Positions 37,858 to 49,101 are shown, numbered from the stretch's first letter. The stretch: DNA of 64,000 nucleotides from Parasutterella secunda (GCF_016901835.1 NZ_JACJKX010000001.1:1-64000), one strand, 5' to 3'. Translations and numbers: made by a program. Notes: generated by a model not told the origin, from the sequence alone.

Positions 37858-37868
37858 AAGGATTCATG

Positions 37869-37874
37869 ATTATA
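37869..37874 (-). promoter_or_regulatory. -10 element for tRNA-Arg
   Basis: A consensus TATAAT on the minus strand lies 11 nt upstream of the tRNA 5' end, as expected for a tRNA promoter. No good -35 hexamer stands at 16-18 nt spacing. Confidence 0.55.
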
Positions 37875-37919
37875 AAGAAGTTTTCTGAAAACTATAGACC
37901 CTATGGGTTAAGAAGTGTT

Positions 37920-38873
37920 TCAAAACCGATAGTTAGCCGAGCAGGAAATGTTGGTACTGCTCCGGTACTCCTGACCGAAGTTTTTTTCCGCTTGCAAGGA
38001 AGCACTGACACGTTCATCGAGTTGATAATCGGCCCCTAACTTTGCTCGCCCCCATGTATCAAAAAGCGTATCGGAAAAACGTTGCTGCTTACCCAATGTG
38101 CGATACTTTCCGGACACTTGCCCGGAAAAATCCCGATAATAACCCAAGACAAAATAGGCTTGAGTGTCTCGGTTAAAACTCTTTTCTCCTCTCAATTTAA
38201 GAGCCAAAACTAAATTTTCTATTGGTTGGTAACGAATATCGCTTCGATCTGCCCGCAAAGTCTCTGAACTCAATCGGCTGTATGTCAACCGAATTTGGGG
38301 ATCAACAATAGTGGACTGGCTGGGTTTCCATCGATGTCCATATTCAGCACCGAGGTAGATACCGGATAGATTTTCATTTTCTTTTTGACCTTCAAGCAAG
38401 GCCCTAAGTCGCATCATTCCCACTTTAATCAGTGCACCGAAATACGAACCATCAGAGTAACCGTATGTTCCGTATACGCTTGCTCCCATTGTTTCGCTCT
38501 CTGAGGATCCTTGACTGTAGTAGGACGAGCCTTTTCCGAAGTCTATTGTTGAGCCGACGGTCAACTGACTATTTAGCGCCAAATCAGATCCCAACAAAAT
38601 GAACTGATGATCACAACTGGCTTGTCCAATATTCCAACTCTGATACTGACCGACAGACCATCGGCCGGTTGTTTGCTTTCCTTCCCGAACGTTGTCCATT
38701 CGCTCATACAAATGGCGCATGCCGCTTCTGCGCCATGTCACCGAATTGGAAAGAGCAAGTTGTTTGGCGCTTGTCAGATCATTGGCATTTTCCGTCACTG
38801 ACGTACTCGATAAAGCTTGAGTGCACAGCAACGACAAAACCACAGAAAAAAGCGCCCGCACCACATTTCTCAT
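37920..38873 (-). CDS. Autotransporter-type outer-membrane beta-barrel with no real passenger
   Basis: 317 aa. Signal peptide about 1-22 (LLCTQALSS), then roughly 30 residues, then what looks like an autotransporter translocator domain: an alpha-helical lead (RRSGMRHLYERMDNVREG), GRWSVGQYQSWNIG, and a series of amphipathic strands ending SCSANYRF with a terminal Phe for BAM recognition. Ordinary autotransporters carry passengers of several hundred residues; here almost nothing precedes the barrel. The start is 2 nt after the priA stop, so it is probably on the priA transcript. It may be a passenger-less remnant, or a barrel with its own function. Family call moderate. Confidence 0.7.
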   Translation of the reverse strand: MRNVVRALFSVVLSLLCTQALSSTSVTENANDLTSAKQLALSNSVTWRRSGMRHLYERMDNVREGKQTTGRWSVGQYQSWNIGQASCDHQFILLGSDLALNSQLTVGSTIDFGKGSSYYSQGSSESETMGASVYGTYGYSDGSYFGALIKVGMMRLRALLEGQKENENLSGIYLGAEYGHRWKPSQSTIVDPQIRLTYSRLSSETLRADRSDIRYQPIENLVLALKLRGEKSFNRDTQAYFVLGYYRDFSGQVSGKYRTLGKQQRFSDTLFDTWGRAKLGADYQLDERVSASLQAEKNFGQEYRSSTNISCSANYRF

Positions 38874-38875
38874 CG

Positions 38876-40903
38876 TTACACATCCATCGGATCAACGTCC
38901 ATTGTCCAGTGAACAGACGTGCCAATCTCACAAAGCTGCCGGTACCAATGGCGCAAAAATCGTCCCATAGCGACTCTCGATGAAGCCTCAACCAAGAGTT
39001 GGGCCCGTTCTTTGTCTGCCAACTTCATTAGTGCCATCGGAATCGGATCGTAGATTACAACCGATTCATTTTGCTGTTGCTCTAAAAGATCTGTACCGAC
39101 TTTTAATGCCTGCTTTAAGAATTCGAGAGCCTTTCCGATATTGGCATCATCTGCCATTAACAATGCCTGACACACAAAAGGTACGCTGTTTTCTTCTTTT
39201 CTTACCTTCAGTAAGTGGTCTGCGTAACGGTTGTAATCTTGTTGGGCAAGCGCCGCAAAAATTTCTCTGTCACCAAAACGACTTTGCACAACCATTTTAG
39301 CCGGCAGACCGAATCGCCCGGCGCGTCCGGCGACTTGCATTAAATTGGCAAAAGCCCGCTCCTCACTCCTGGGGTTACTGCTGACTAATTGAGCATCAAT
39401 ATTGAGGACAACAACAAGGGAGACTTTTTGAAAATCGTGCCCTTTGGCAACCATCTGGGTTCCGACAAGGATATCCACTTCCCCTGCATGCACGGCATCA
39501 AAAGCTTCTTTGGCTGCATTTTTTCTTTGGGTTGTGTCTCGATCAATTCGTAAAATTCTGGCCTGAGGCCAAAGTTGCTCCAATGTTTCTTCAATACGTT
39601 GAGTCCCCGCTCCCATCGGCAATAAATCTACATTGCCGCAATCGGGGCAACGACTGTACACCGGAATGGACCACCCGCAATGATGACAAACAAGTTTCCC
39701 GTGAAACTTATGGTAAACCGCATAAGTAGAACAATGCGGGCATTTGGATAACCAACCGCAACTCGGGCAAGTCAAAACCGGTGCATAACCACGACGGTTT
39801 AAGAAAATAATGACTTGCTCTTTTTTTTGAAGCGTTTCACTAATGGCATCAATCACCTCAGGAGTTAATCCTTTTATCAATTTTTTATTTTTAGGATTAA
39901 CCACCGATAACGTCGGTAACGACGCTCCGGGTACTGCCCGTTTCGTTAAACTCAGTAAGTTGTAATGTCCGTTTTTAACTCGACTCCATGTCTCAAGTGA
40001 CGGTGTAGCCGAACCTAAAATCACCGGAATCTGCCTCAATTGAGCAAGTTTGATTGCAAGATCCCTAGCCGAGTAGCGAATCCCGTCTCCGGCCTTGTAT
40101 GACAAATCATGCTCTTCGTCTACCACGATGAGTCCAAGATTCGGCATATCGGAGAAAATAGCCATCCGGGTTCCGACCAAAATTTGAATTCTCTTTTCCT
40201 TGGCCGCTAGCCAAGCCTTGGCTCGCTCCCCATTGGCTAAACCGGAATGTAAAGAGGCCATCGGCTTATCCGGAAAGTGATTTCTGATACGAGCTTCCAA
40301 CTGGGGCGTTAAATTGATTTCGGGCACTAAAAAAAGAACTTGCGCGTCAGGCTTTTTAATAAACAGGCTCTCCATCATTCGGAGATACACTTCTGTCTTA
40401 CCGCTTCCGGTTACCCCATGCAAAACATAGGGTGCGAAACCTTTAGCGTGGTCAACAGCCTCTACAGCCAACTGTTGTTCATCATTGAGTGTAAGAACAC
40501 CAGAGGGTTTATCAATTTTTTTTTCTTTATACGGTTTACGCAGCCTTTCCAAAGACTGTTCATACTTAGGACCGGGTTTTGTTTTAAAAAAGGTCGGCAG
40601 TGCCGCAATACTCACTTCGCCCCATGAGTGTTGATAATAATCGGCAGCAAAACGGGTCAGTTTAAGCCATATTTCAGAGACCGGTTCCGTCTCATTGAGT
40701 AATCGTATGATGGTTTTCTGTTTTTTCGGGTCAATGGTCGTCTGATCCGATAACGCAACAATTAACCCTACCTCCTGTCTGCGCCCTAACGGTACGACAC
40801 AACGATCCCCCACACAAGGACTCATCGTCTCGGCAATTCGGTAAGTTAATGGCGGCAATAAAGGTACATTTAATGCCACAGTTGCAAAACGTGAGGTTGC
40901 CAT
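38876..40903 (-). CDS. priA: Primosomal protein N' (replication restart helicase PriA)
   Basis: 3'-5' helicase that reloads the replisome at stalled forks. 675 aa: N-terminal 3'-DNA-binding domain (FATVALNVPLLPPLTYRI, CVGDRCVVPLGRR), Walker A HGVTGSGKTEVYLRM (about 165), DEEH box VVDEEHDLSYKAG, and the eight-Cys zinc region CPSCGWLSKCPHCS ... CHHCGW ... CPDCG (about 385-425). The coding strand contains a 9-base A run (plus-strand T9 at 40516-40524) in the KEKKID segment. Separated from hemE by a 356-bp region with DnaA boxes. Confidence 0.97.
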   Translation of the reverse strand: MATSRFATVALNVPLLPPLTYRIAETMSPCVGDRCVVPLGRRQEVGLIVALSDQTTIDPKKQKTIIRLLNETEPVSEIWLKLTRFAADYYQHSWGEVSIAALPTFFKTKPGPKYEQSLERLRKPYKEKKIDKPSGVLTLNDEQQLAVEAVDHAKGFAPYVLHGVTGSGKTEVYLRMMESLFIKKPDAQVLFLVPEINLTPQLEARIRNHFPDKPMASLHSGLANGERAKAWLAAKEKRIQILVGTRMAIFSDMPNLGLIVVDEEHDLSYKAGDGIRYSARDLAIKLAQLRQIPVILGSATPSLETWSRVKNGHYNLLSLTKRAVPGASLPTLSVVNPKNKKLIKGLTPEVIDAISETLQKKEQVIIFLNRRGYAPVLTCPSCGWLSKCPHCSTYAVYHKFHGKLVCHHCGWSIPVYSRCPDCGNVDLLPMGAGTQRIEETLEQLWPQARILRIDRDTTQRKNAAKEAFDAVHAGEVDILVGTQMVAKGHDFQKVSLVVVLNIDAQLVSSNPRSEERAFANLMQVAGRAGRFGLPAKMVVQSRFGDREIFAALAQQDYNRYADHLLKVRKEENSVPFVCQALLMADDANIGKALEFLKQALKVGTDLLEQQQNESVVIYDPIPMALMKLADKERAQLLVEASSRVAMGRFLRHWYRQLCEIGTSVHWTMDVDPMDV

Positions 40904-41259
40904 TAAAAAATCCTAAAAAAGTACGCGTCTCATTGTATCTGATCAAACACGTCTGCATTGTATTTCAAACGCAAATATCCTCTTCGGATCGAGTGGATAA
41001 GTGATTGGGTTTGAAACTCCATTATTTTCAAACGATTAGCCTAAAAATGTGAATCATTGTGGATAACTTTGTGGATAATCCTCGTTCTGTCTACTTTTTA
41101 AGCAAAACCCTCTGATTCATAAATAACTTGCTGAAATCAGAGGGTTTTTAAGCTTTTCTTTATAAATCAATAGGTTACAAAGTTCACATTCATGTAACCT
41201 TTTAATTTTCAACGATTTTTAGTTGTTCACCATTTATGTGGATAACTTTGGGGATAACG
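40904..41259. other. 356-bp intergenic region with DnaA-box cluster (candidate oriC or DnaA-regulated region)
   Basis: Holds no gene. Contains five DnaA boxes in one orientation: AGTGGATAA (40992-41000), TGTGGATAA at 41058-41066, 41070-41078 and 41237-41245, and TGGGGATAA (41249-41257). Three are exact complements of TTATCCACA. Boxes 2/3 and 4/5 are paired with the identical 3-nt spacer CTT, making near-exact 21-bp direct repeats. An IHF-consensus match AATCAATAGGTTA lies at 41165-41177, in an AT-rich stretch, with a 7-bp hairpin GGTTACA/TGTAACC (41173-41199). A 14-bp terminator for hemE sits in the middle. Together these are the ingredients of a chromosomal origin, or of strong DnaA control of priA. 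Confidence 0.6.
41104..41148 (-). terminator. Terminator of hemE
   Basis: A perfect 14-bp inverted repeat AAAACCCTCTGATT (41104-41117) / AATCAGAGGGTTTT (41135-41148) with a 17-nt loop, T-runs on both sides. On the minus strand it follows the hemE stop by about 110 nt. Confidence 0.85.
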
Positions 41260-42333
41260 TTAGGCCTTATGGAAGGCCGGGCTGTATCGGTGAACCTCAT
41301 CGACCAATATTTCAACCGCTTCAGGCGGAGTAAATTGGTTAATTCCATGTCCGAGGTTAAACACATGACCTCCACCGTGCACAACTCCAAAATCCTCAAT
41401 GACACGTCGTACCTCTTGGCGGATCCTGTCTTCACTTCCGAAAAGAACCATGGGATCCAGGTTCCCCTGTAATGCCACACTGTCCTTGACGCGACGTCGG
41501 GCTTGCGACAAATTGCTAGTCCAATCAAGCCCTACAGCATCGGTTCCGCATGTTGCGATGGACTCCAGCCACTGACCACCGCCTTTCGTGAAAACGATCA
41601 CCGGAATGCGCTCACCATCATACGTTTTATGCAAACCATCAATGATCTTTTGCATATAAGCCAGAGAGAACTCCTTAAAAGACGATTCGGATAAAGTTCC
41701 TCCCCAAGTATCAAAAATCTGTACTGCTTGGGCTCCGGCTTCAATTTGTGCGTTAAGATAGGCTGTGACACTTTTTGCATTCACATCCAAAATCCTGTGC
41801 AACAAGTCAGGCCGTGTGTACATCATCGTCTTAATCGTACGATAATCTTTACTGGATCCCCCTTCGACCATATAGCAGGCAAGAGTAAAAGGGCTGCCGG
41901 AAAATCCAATTAAGGGGACTTTATTATGTAGCGCCTGTCGAATACAGCAAACTGCATCGGTCACATAACGCAGACTCGTTTCAATATTCGGTACTTTCAG
42001 AGCATTCACATCATCTTCATTTTTAACAGGTCGGGCAAATTTGGGGCCTTCGCCTGCAACAAAAGATAATTCTAGACCCATCGCATCAGGCACCGTCAAT
42101 ATATCCGAAAACAAAATGGCCGCGTCCAATCCGAAACGTTCCACCGGCTGCAAGGTGACTTCACAGGCCAATGCCGGTGATTGGGCGAGCTTCATAAAAC
42201 TGCCCGCTTTGGATCTTGTTGCGTTATATTCAGCCAGATAACGTCCGGCTTGTCTCATCAACCAAACTGGCGTGTATTCACACTTCTGGCGCAAAAGCGC
42301 TTTCAAAAACGTATCATTATCTGGTCTCATCAT
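41260..42333 (-). CDS. hemE: Uroporphyrinogen decarboxylase
   Basis: Decarboxylates uroporphyrinogen III to coproporphyrinogen III in haem synthesis. 357 aa with the substrate-binding N-terminal signature [16 protein letters not shown] (about 21-36), [13 protein letters not shown] with the catalytic Asp (about 80), [17 protein letters not shown] and [16 protein letters not shown] near the end. Divergent from the DUF167 gene with 15 nt between starts, so each promoter overlaps the other's coding sequence. Confidence 0.98.
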   Translation of the reverse strand: MMRPDNDTFLKALLRQKCEYTPVWLMRQAGRYLAEYNATRSKAGSFMKLAQSPALACEVTLQPVERFGLDAAILFSDILTVPDAMGLELSFVAGEGPKFARPVKNEDDVNALKVPNIETSLRYVTDAVCCIRQALHNKVPLIGFSGSPFTLACYMVEGGSSKDYRTIKTMMYTRPDLLHRILDVNAKSVTAYLNAQIEAGAQAVQIFDTWGGTLSESSFKEFSLAYMQKIIDGLHKTYDGERIPVIVFTKGGGQWLESIATCGTDAVGLDWTSNLSQARRRVKDSVALQGNLDPMVLFGSEDRIRQEVRRVIEDFGVVHGGGHVFNLGHGINQFTPPEAVEILVDEVHRYSPAFHKA

Positions 42334-42348
42334 CTACAGGAACCGAAA

Positions 42349-42651
42349 ATGGCCCCACCCTCTTGGTTAATTGTCAAAAATCAAGATGTTATCGTTGAGG
42401 TTCATGCTCAACCCGGAGCAAAACGATCAGCAATCGTCGGCGAACACGGTGGTCGTTTAAAAATAGCTGTTGCTTCTCCCCCAGTTGACGGAAAAGCCAA
42501 TCAAGCATTGATTGCATTTCTGGCAAAAACGTTGTCCGTTTCAAAGTCTTCCGTCTCATTAATAAACGGAGAAAGCAACAGATTAAAACGCTTTCTTATT
42601 CATGGAGTAGATCCGGAACTTTGTCTGGAGAAACTTCAGAAAGCCCCTTAG
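42349..42651 (+). CDS. DUF167 / YggU family protein
   Basis: 100 aa. YggU-type fold: IVEVHAQPGAKRSAIVG, RLKIAVASPPVDGKANQALIAFLAK, VSLINGESNRLKRFLIHG; the PPVDGKAN motif is diagnostic. Function unknown. ATG 42349 is preceded by an AGGA about 9 nt upstream; the longer frame overlaps hemE and is rejected. The 154 bp to the next gene contain a GC hairpin but no further gene that I can support. Confidence 0.92.
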   Translation: MAPPSWLIVKNQDVIVEVHAQPGAKRSAIVGEHGGRLKIAVASPPVDGKANQALIAFLAKTLSVSKSSVSLINGESNRLKRFLIHGVDPELCLEKLQKAP

Positions 42652-42755
42652 GTTTTCGTTTTACAACGAGAGGCCGAGTCTCCACGAACGCCCCGTGGCG
42701 GCAATTATACCGACAACCCACGACATCACCCTGGAGAGAAGCAAGACAAAGACAG

Positions 42756-42786
42756 ACCGCCGGCGATCAGAAACTCTACCGGCGGT
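42756..42786 (-). terminator. GC-rich hairpin after the universal stress gene
   Basis: ACCGCCGG (42756-42763) pairs with CCGGCGGT (42779-42786), 15-nt loop; only a weak U-rich tail follows on either strand. Lies between convergent DUF167 and usp gene ends, so probably a terminator. Confidence 0.55.
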
Positions 42787-42805
42787 TGTTTCGAAGAATT
42801 TTCAA

Positions 42806-43201
42806 TTATCGGACAACAAGAACGGGGCGATCAATTTGAGCCAACGTTTTTTGCGTTTCACTGCCGATAAATAAACTGCCGATACTACCCATACCTCGGC
42901 TAGCCATCACAACGTAATCAACGTCTTCTTTTTTAGCCAACTGAATGATGCATTGCCAGGGGGCTTCGCCATGAACAGCCATCACTCGGCAAGGTAATTG
43001 AACTGCTTTGGCTGCATCGTAAATAACGCTTAAGCGTTTTTGAACTCCAGCACTTTCACCGGCCAAACCGTCTTGAGGTTCTTCTCCTTTAACGGCCGTC
43101 ATTCCGATCAGCTCAGCTTTCAAGGGTTGAGCGACACCAATCGCAGCCTCAATGGCCTTTTCGCTCAATTCAGAGCCATCCGTACAGACTAAAACCTTCA
43201 T
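42806..43201 (-). CDS. Universal stress protein, UspA family
   Basis: 131 aa, single Usp domain. N-terminal beta-strand and VCTDGSELSEKAIEAAI, and the C-terminal ATP-binding signature G-x2-G-x9-GS in SRGMGSIGSLFIGSETQKT, followed by RPVLVVR. ATP binding is therefore likely. Cytoplasmic stress-responsive protein of general function. Single gene downstream (minus strand) of the ATP synthase terminator. Confidence 0.93.
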   Translation of the reverse strand: MKVLVCTDGSELSEKAIEAAIGVAQPLKAELIGMTAVKGEEPQDGLAGESAGVQKRLSVIYDAAKAVQLPCRVMAVHGEAPWQCIIQLAKKEDVDYVVMASRGMGSIGSLFIGSETQKTLAQIDRPVLVVR

Positions 43202-43292
43202 ACATCCTCGCTCAAAAAAGATTCATTAAAAACACCCTCGGTGTTCATTCACAACCATCCTACCTCACTTACCCGCATAACGTTATGACTCA

Positions 43293-43328
43293 AAACAAAA
43301 AAGGACAGATGTTTGACAACACCTGTCC
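43293..43328 (-). terminator. Terminator of the ATP synthase operon
   Basis: On the minus strand GGACAGGTGTT (43318-43328) pairs with AACATCTGTCC (43303-43313), 4-nt loop, one G-U pair, then TTTTTTGTTTTG. Placed 19 nt after the atpC stop. Confidence 0.92.
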
Positions 43329-43346
43329 CTTTCATCGCTTGTGCGC

Positions 43347-43766
43347 TTAGTGATGGCGTTTGAGCTTTTCGATAGCAGACAACTGAGCTGCCAAGAAAGC
43401 CAATTGCGCGTCGAGCTTGGCCAAATCGGCTTCGCTCGTGGCCTTGCTGCGCGCTTCGCGAGCGGCTGCCATGGCCTTTTCAGTCTTGGCACGATCCATT
43501 TCTTCAGAACGGATAGCTGTATCGGCCAAAACCGTGACGTGCTGCGGCTGCACTTCAATCACACCACCGGCAACAAACACCTGCTTGATCTCTTTGCTAC
43601 CAGGCAACGTGATACGCACAAAGCCAGGTTTAATCAAAGAAATCAACGGGGCATGCTGCGGCAGGATCCCCAATTCGCCGGATTCACCCGGAAGGGCAAC
43701 GAACTCAGCGTCACCGGAGAAGATCTGCTCTTCGGCGCTAACGACGTCAACTTTAATCGTAGACAT
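43347..43766 (-). CDS. atpC: ATP synthase epsilon subunit
   Basis: 139 aa, central-stalk and inhibitory subunit. N-terminal beta-sandwich ([39 protein letters not shown]) and C-terminal two-helix domain rich in Ala/Lys (about 90-139). Last gene of atpIBEFHAGDC. Confidence 0.97.
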   Translation of the reverse strand: MSTIKVDVVSAEEQIFSGDAEFVALPGESGELGILPQHAPLISLIKPGFVRITLPGSKEIKQVFVAGGVIEVQPQHVTVLADTAIRSEEMDRAKTEKAMAAAREARSKATSEADLAKLDAQLAFLAAQLSAIEKLKRHH

Positions 43767-43833
43767 AAGTTGCTCCGTGGTCGTGTTTCGGCCATCAGGC
43801 GAGGATGTTCCTCACCTGAGAGACCGAACCCGA

Positions 43834-45249
<1,416 letters not shown>

Positions 45250-46134
45250 TTAAGACACGGCAGCAGCACCACCAACGATTTCAGTAATTTCCTTCGTGAT
45301 GGCCGCTTGACGGGTCTTGTTATAAACCAATTGCAGATCTCCGATAAGCTTCTTAGCGTTATCGCTTGCGGCTTTCATAGCCACCATACGAGCGCTTTGC
45401 TCAGAAGCCATGTTTTCTGCAACGGCTTGGTAAATTAAAGCTTCGATGTAGCGCTTCAACAGCACATCGAGAACCGTGGCGTCACTGGGTTCGTAGAGAT
45501 AATCCCACGAAAATTCCCGACGTTTTTCGCCAATCTTCTCAAGTCGATCACTCGACAAGGGCAAAAGTTGTTCAATGACAGGTTCTTGCTTCATAGCATT
45601 CACAAAACGTGAATAGGCAAGATAAACCTTGTCCAACTTCCCGGCGCTATACTCTTCCAGTTGAGCGTTGATCGCACCAATCAATTTCTCCAATTGCGGG
45701 CGATCACCCAACTGAACAGCGTGCGAGAGTAAATCCACTCCGGCATGCTGCATAAAACCAAGACCTTTATTACCGATAGCGGTACCTCTTACGGTCACGC
45801 CTTCAGCATTCAATTCCTTGATCTTATTGAGCACCATACGTTGAATATTGGTGTTCAAAGCACCGGCCAAACCTTTGTCCGTCGTCACCATGATCAGACC
45901 AACTTTCGCAGCACTCGTGTTATGCGGGCGCAAGAAAGGATGCTTGTAACTCGTCGTTGCCGTAGCCAAATGAGCTACGATATTACGGAGACTTTCTCCG
46001 TAAGGACGAGCCGCATGCATACGGTCCTGCGCTTTGCGCATTTTCGATGCCGCTACCATTTCCATCGCCTTAGTGATCTTGCGCGTATTTTGTACGCTCT
46101 TGATCTTGGCGCGAATCTCCTTGGTACTAGGCAT
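45250..46134 (-). CDS. atpG: ATP synthase gamma subunit
   Basis: 294 aa rotor shaft. N-terminal coiled helix [32 protein letters not shown]-type region and C-terminal helix ending with [18 protein letters not shown], the conserved terminal signature. Sits between atpA and atpD in standard order. Confidence 0.98.
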   Translation of the reverse strand: MPSTKEIRAKIKSVQNTRKITKAMEMVAASKMRKAQDRMHAARPYGESLRNIVAHLATATTSYKHPFLRPHNTSAAKVGLIMVTTDKGLAGALNTNIQRMVLNKIKELNAEGVTVRGTAIGNKGLGFMQHAGVDLLSHAVQLGDRPQLEKLIGAINAQLEEYSAGKLDKVYLAYSRFVNAMKQEPVIEQLLPLSSDRLEKIGEKRREFSWDYLYEPSDATVLDVLLKRYIEALIYQAVAENMASEQSARMVAMKAASDNAKKLIGDLQLVYNKTRQAAITKEITEIVGGAAAVS

Positions 46135-46165
46135 GTGGTCCCCTTAGGTGTTTACCGACTTCCAA

Positions 46166-47707
46166 TTAGTAGGTGCCGTTTTGCTTAAATTCTTTCACCG
46201 CAGCCAAGAGAAGTTCTTTGTCTTCAGCGACCAATTCCTTCTTTTCTTCGATGCGTTGAACCAGATCAGCGTGGTTATTGGCCACGAATTCGCGGCAAGC
46301 CTTTTCAAAGCGCAAGGCGTCCTTTGCGTCGACATCGTCATAAATACCTTGTTCGACACAGAACAACACCAAAGCTTCTTCCCACACTTGCAGCGGTTGG
46401 TATTGCGGTTGCTTCATCAATTCAGTCACAACCTTACCGCGTTCCAACTGTTTGCGAGTTGCTTCGTCCAAATCGGAAGCAAACTGTGCGAAAGCGGCCA
46501 ATTCACGGTACTGGGCCAAAGCCAAGCGGACACCACCACCCAACTTCTTAATGATCTTCGTTTGAGCAGCGCCACCCACACGGGACACAGAAATACCCGG
46601 GTTAATAGCGGGACGGATACCGGCATTGAAAAGGTCGGTTTCCAAGAAGATCTGACCGTCAGTAATAGAAATCACGTTCGTCGGCACGAAGGCGGTCACG
46701 TCACCGGCTTGCGTTTCAATAATCGGCAAAGCGGTCATAGAACCGGTCTTGCCCTTCACAGCGCCCTTGGTGAAACGTTCAACATAATCCGCGTTCACAC
46801 GTGCAGCACGTTCGAGCAAACGGCTGTGCAAGTAGAACACGTCACCAGGGTAAGCTTCACGTCCAGGCGGACGGCGCAACAGCAAGGAAATCTGACGATA
46901 AGCCCAAGCTTGCTTGGTCAAGTCGTCATAGACGATCAAAGAGTCTTGACCGCGGTCACGGAAGTATTCGCCCATCGTCGCACCGGCATACGGAGCGATG
47001 TATTGCAACGCAGCAGATTCAGAAGCCGAAGCAGCCACCACGATCGTGTAATCCATGGCGCCATGTTCTTCCAACTTACGAACAACGTTAGCAATAGTAG
47101 AGGCCTTCTGACCAATAGCGACATAAACGCAGATCAGGTCCTTACCCTTTTGGTTAATGATCGTGTCCAAGGCCACAGCCGTCTTACCCGTTTGACGGTC
47201 ACCAATGATCAATTCACGTTGACCACGGCCGATCGGCACCATGGCGTCGATGGACTTCAAACCGGTTTGAACCGGTTGAGAAACAGATTGACGATCGATC
47301 ACGCCAGGAGCCACTTTTTCGACCACGTCGTATTCATCCGTGTCGATCGGACCCTTACCATCGATCGGTTGACCCAAAGCGTTGACCACACGGCCAATCA
47401 ACTTCGGACCAACGGGCACAGAAAGAATGCGACCCGTCGTCTTCACTGTGTCGCCTTCACTAATGTGCTCGTAACTACCAAGAATAACTGCACCCACAGA
47501 ATCACGTTCAAGGTTCAAAGCCAAACCGTACGTGCTGTTGGGGAATTCCAACATTTCGCCTTGCATCACGTCAGAAAGACCGTGAACACGGCAAATACCG
47601 TCAGTCACAGAGACCACGGTACCTTGGGTGCGAAGATCAGCGGAGACCCCAAGGCCTTCGATACGCTTTTTCAGCAGATCGCTGATTTCACTAGGATTGA
47701 GTTGCAT
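46166..47707 (-). CDS. atpA: ATP synthase alpha subunit
   Basis: 513 aa non-catalytic nucleotide-binding subunit. P-loop [15 protein letters not shown] (about 170), Arg finger region in [20 protein letters not shown]-terminus [16 protein letters not shown] contacts delta. Codon use is strongly biased, giving a 629-codon antisense open frame that I do not accept as a gene. Confidence 0.99.
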   Translation of the reverse strand: MQLNPSEISDLLKKRIEGLGVSADLRTQGTVVSVTDGICRVHGLSDVMQGEMLEFPNSTYGLALNLERDSVGAVILGSYEHISEGDTVKTTGRILSVPVGPKLIGRVVNALGQPIDGKGPIDTDEYDVVEKVAPGVIDRQSVSQPVQTGLKSIDAMVPIGRGQRELIIGDRQTGKTAVALDTIINQKGKDLICVYVAIGQKASTIANVVRKLEEHGAMDYTIVVAASASESAALQYIAPYAGATMGEYFRDRGQDSLIVYDDLTKQAWAYRQISLLLRRPPGREAYPGDVFYLHSRLLERAARVNADYVERFTKGAVKGKTGSMTALPIIETQAGDVTAFVPTNVISITDGQIFLETDLFNAGIRPAINPGISVSRVGGAAQTKIIKKLGGGVRLALAQYRELAAFAQFASDLDEATRKQLERGKVVTELMKQPQYQPLQVWEEALVLFCVEQGIYDDVDAKDALRFEKACREFVANNHADLVQRIEEKKELVAEDKELLLAAVKEFKQNGTY

Positions 47708-47725
47708 GTCTTACAGCTCCGAAAT

Positions 47726-48280
47726 TTATGCGGTGAGTGCCTCTTGCATTTGAGCAAGTCGCGTCTGAATCGATCCGTCCAAAACTCTGTCGCCCACTCG
47801 TACACGCACACCACCGATCAATTCTTCATTGACAGTGACGATCGGCGTGAGTTTCAGGCCAGGGAAACGCTTCCCAAGGCCGGCGATCAGATCATCAACT
47901 TCCGCCTGCGACATCGGCATGGCGGTTTCGATGTAGGCGTCAGCGACGCCTTCGGATTGATTTTTAAGTTCGCGGAATTGACGTGCGATTTCCGGCACGG
48001 CTTCCAAGCGACCATTCTCAACGACCACCTTCAATAAGTTGGCGGCTTCTTCGGGCAATTTTGTTTGACCGAGACCGGCAACGATGAGATCGTAGATTTG
48101 TTCCGAACTCAGTTTCGGATCCCCGATCACAGAAACCAATTCGTCGGTGGTCACCACTTGGGCAATACCATCCAGAACAGCAGCCAAATCGGCAGCTTCT
48201 TCGGGTCCCTTCTTAGCATCGTGCAAAGCCAGAAGCAGTGCGTGTGCATAGGGACGGGCAATCGTCGAAAGTTCAGCCAT
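47726..48280 (-). CDS. atpH: ATP synthase delta subunit
   Basis: 184 aa peripheral-stalk subunit. N-terminal STIARPYAHALLLALHDAKK and C-terminal LTPIVTVNEELIGGVRVRVGDRVLDGSIQTRLAQM, the AtpH/OSCP signature. Starts 2 nt after atpF. Confidence 0.97.
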   Translation of the reverse strand: MAELSTIARPYAHALLLALHDAKKGPEEAADLAAVLDGIAQVVTTDELVSVIGDPKLSSEQIYDLIVAGLGQTKLPEEAANLLKVVVENGRLEAVPEIARQFRELKNQSEGVADAYIETAMPMSQAEVDDLIAGLGKRFPGLKLTPIVTVNEELIGGVRVRVGDRVLDGSIQTRLAQMQEALTA

Positions 48281-48282
48281 AA

Positions 48283-48753
48283 TTAAAGCTTAGCCTTCAA
48301 TTGTTCAAGCATTTGAGCGTGAACTTTAGTGTCAACTTCGCGACGAAGAATTTGCTCGGCACCGGCGACAGCCAATCGAGCGACCTCTTCACGCAATTGT
48401 TCGCGCAAACGTTCGGCTTCTTGAGCCACTTCAGCCTTAGCAGCTTCAATGATACGATCGGCTTCAACTTGAGCCTGGGCTTTTGCCTCTTCGACAATAG
48501 CCTGACCGCGCTTTTCGCCGTCGTTCATGATTGCCAAAGCTTGAGCACGGGCTTCAGCCTTGATCGCTTGACCTTCCTTTTGGGCTTCCGCTAAGGCCAT
48601 TTCACCTTTGTCGGCAGCTGCCAAACCTTCGTCAATCTTCTTTTGCCGTTCTTCGATTGCTCGAATAAGCGGCGGCCAAATGTACTTCATGGTGACCCAT
48701 GCACCGAAGAAGAACACGGCCATCTGTACAAACAGAGAAGCGTTGATGTTCAT
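48283..48753 (-). CDS. atpF: ATP synthase b subunit
   Basis: 156 aa. One N-terminal membrane helix (about 5-25, LFVQMAVFFFGAWVTMKYIW) followed by a long Ala/Glu/Lys/Gln-rich amphipathic helix forming the stator dimer. Conserved WPPLIRAIEERQKKI after the membrane segment. Confidence 0.97.
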   Translation of the reverse strand: MNINASLFVQMAVFFFGAWVTMKYIWPPLIRAIEERQKKIDEGLAAADKGEMALAEAQKEGQAIKAEARAQALAIMNDGEKRGQAIVEEAKAQAQVEADRIIEAAKAEVAQEAERLREQLREEVARLAVAGAEQILRREVDTKVHAQMLEQLKAKL

Positions 48754-48840
48754 TATTTGAACCCCGTTATGCCAGTTCGCAAGCTCACATAGTGCGAGTG
48801 CTCACTGACGTCGTTAATAAAAGAAACTAAAAAGCTTTTA

Positions 48841-49101
<261 letters not shown>

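Noticed and set aside
40516-40524. A nine-base homopolymer inside priA that could cause phase variation
   Set aside because: priA is a core gene, the frame is intact, the run encodes an ordinary Lys-rich linker (KEKKID), and nine A residues in an AT-moderate genome are not exceptional.
42621-42839. 72-codon plus-strand frame between the DUF167 and usp genes
   Set aside because: It overlaps both real genes, has no ribosome binding site, and its Arg/Thr-rich translation is typical of a shadow frame. The gap also does not fold as a known structured RNA that I can recognise.
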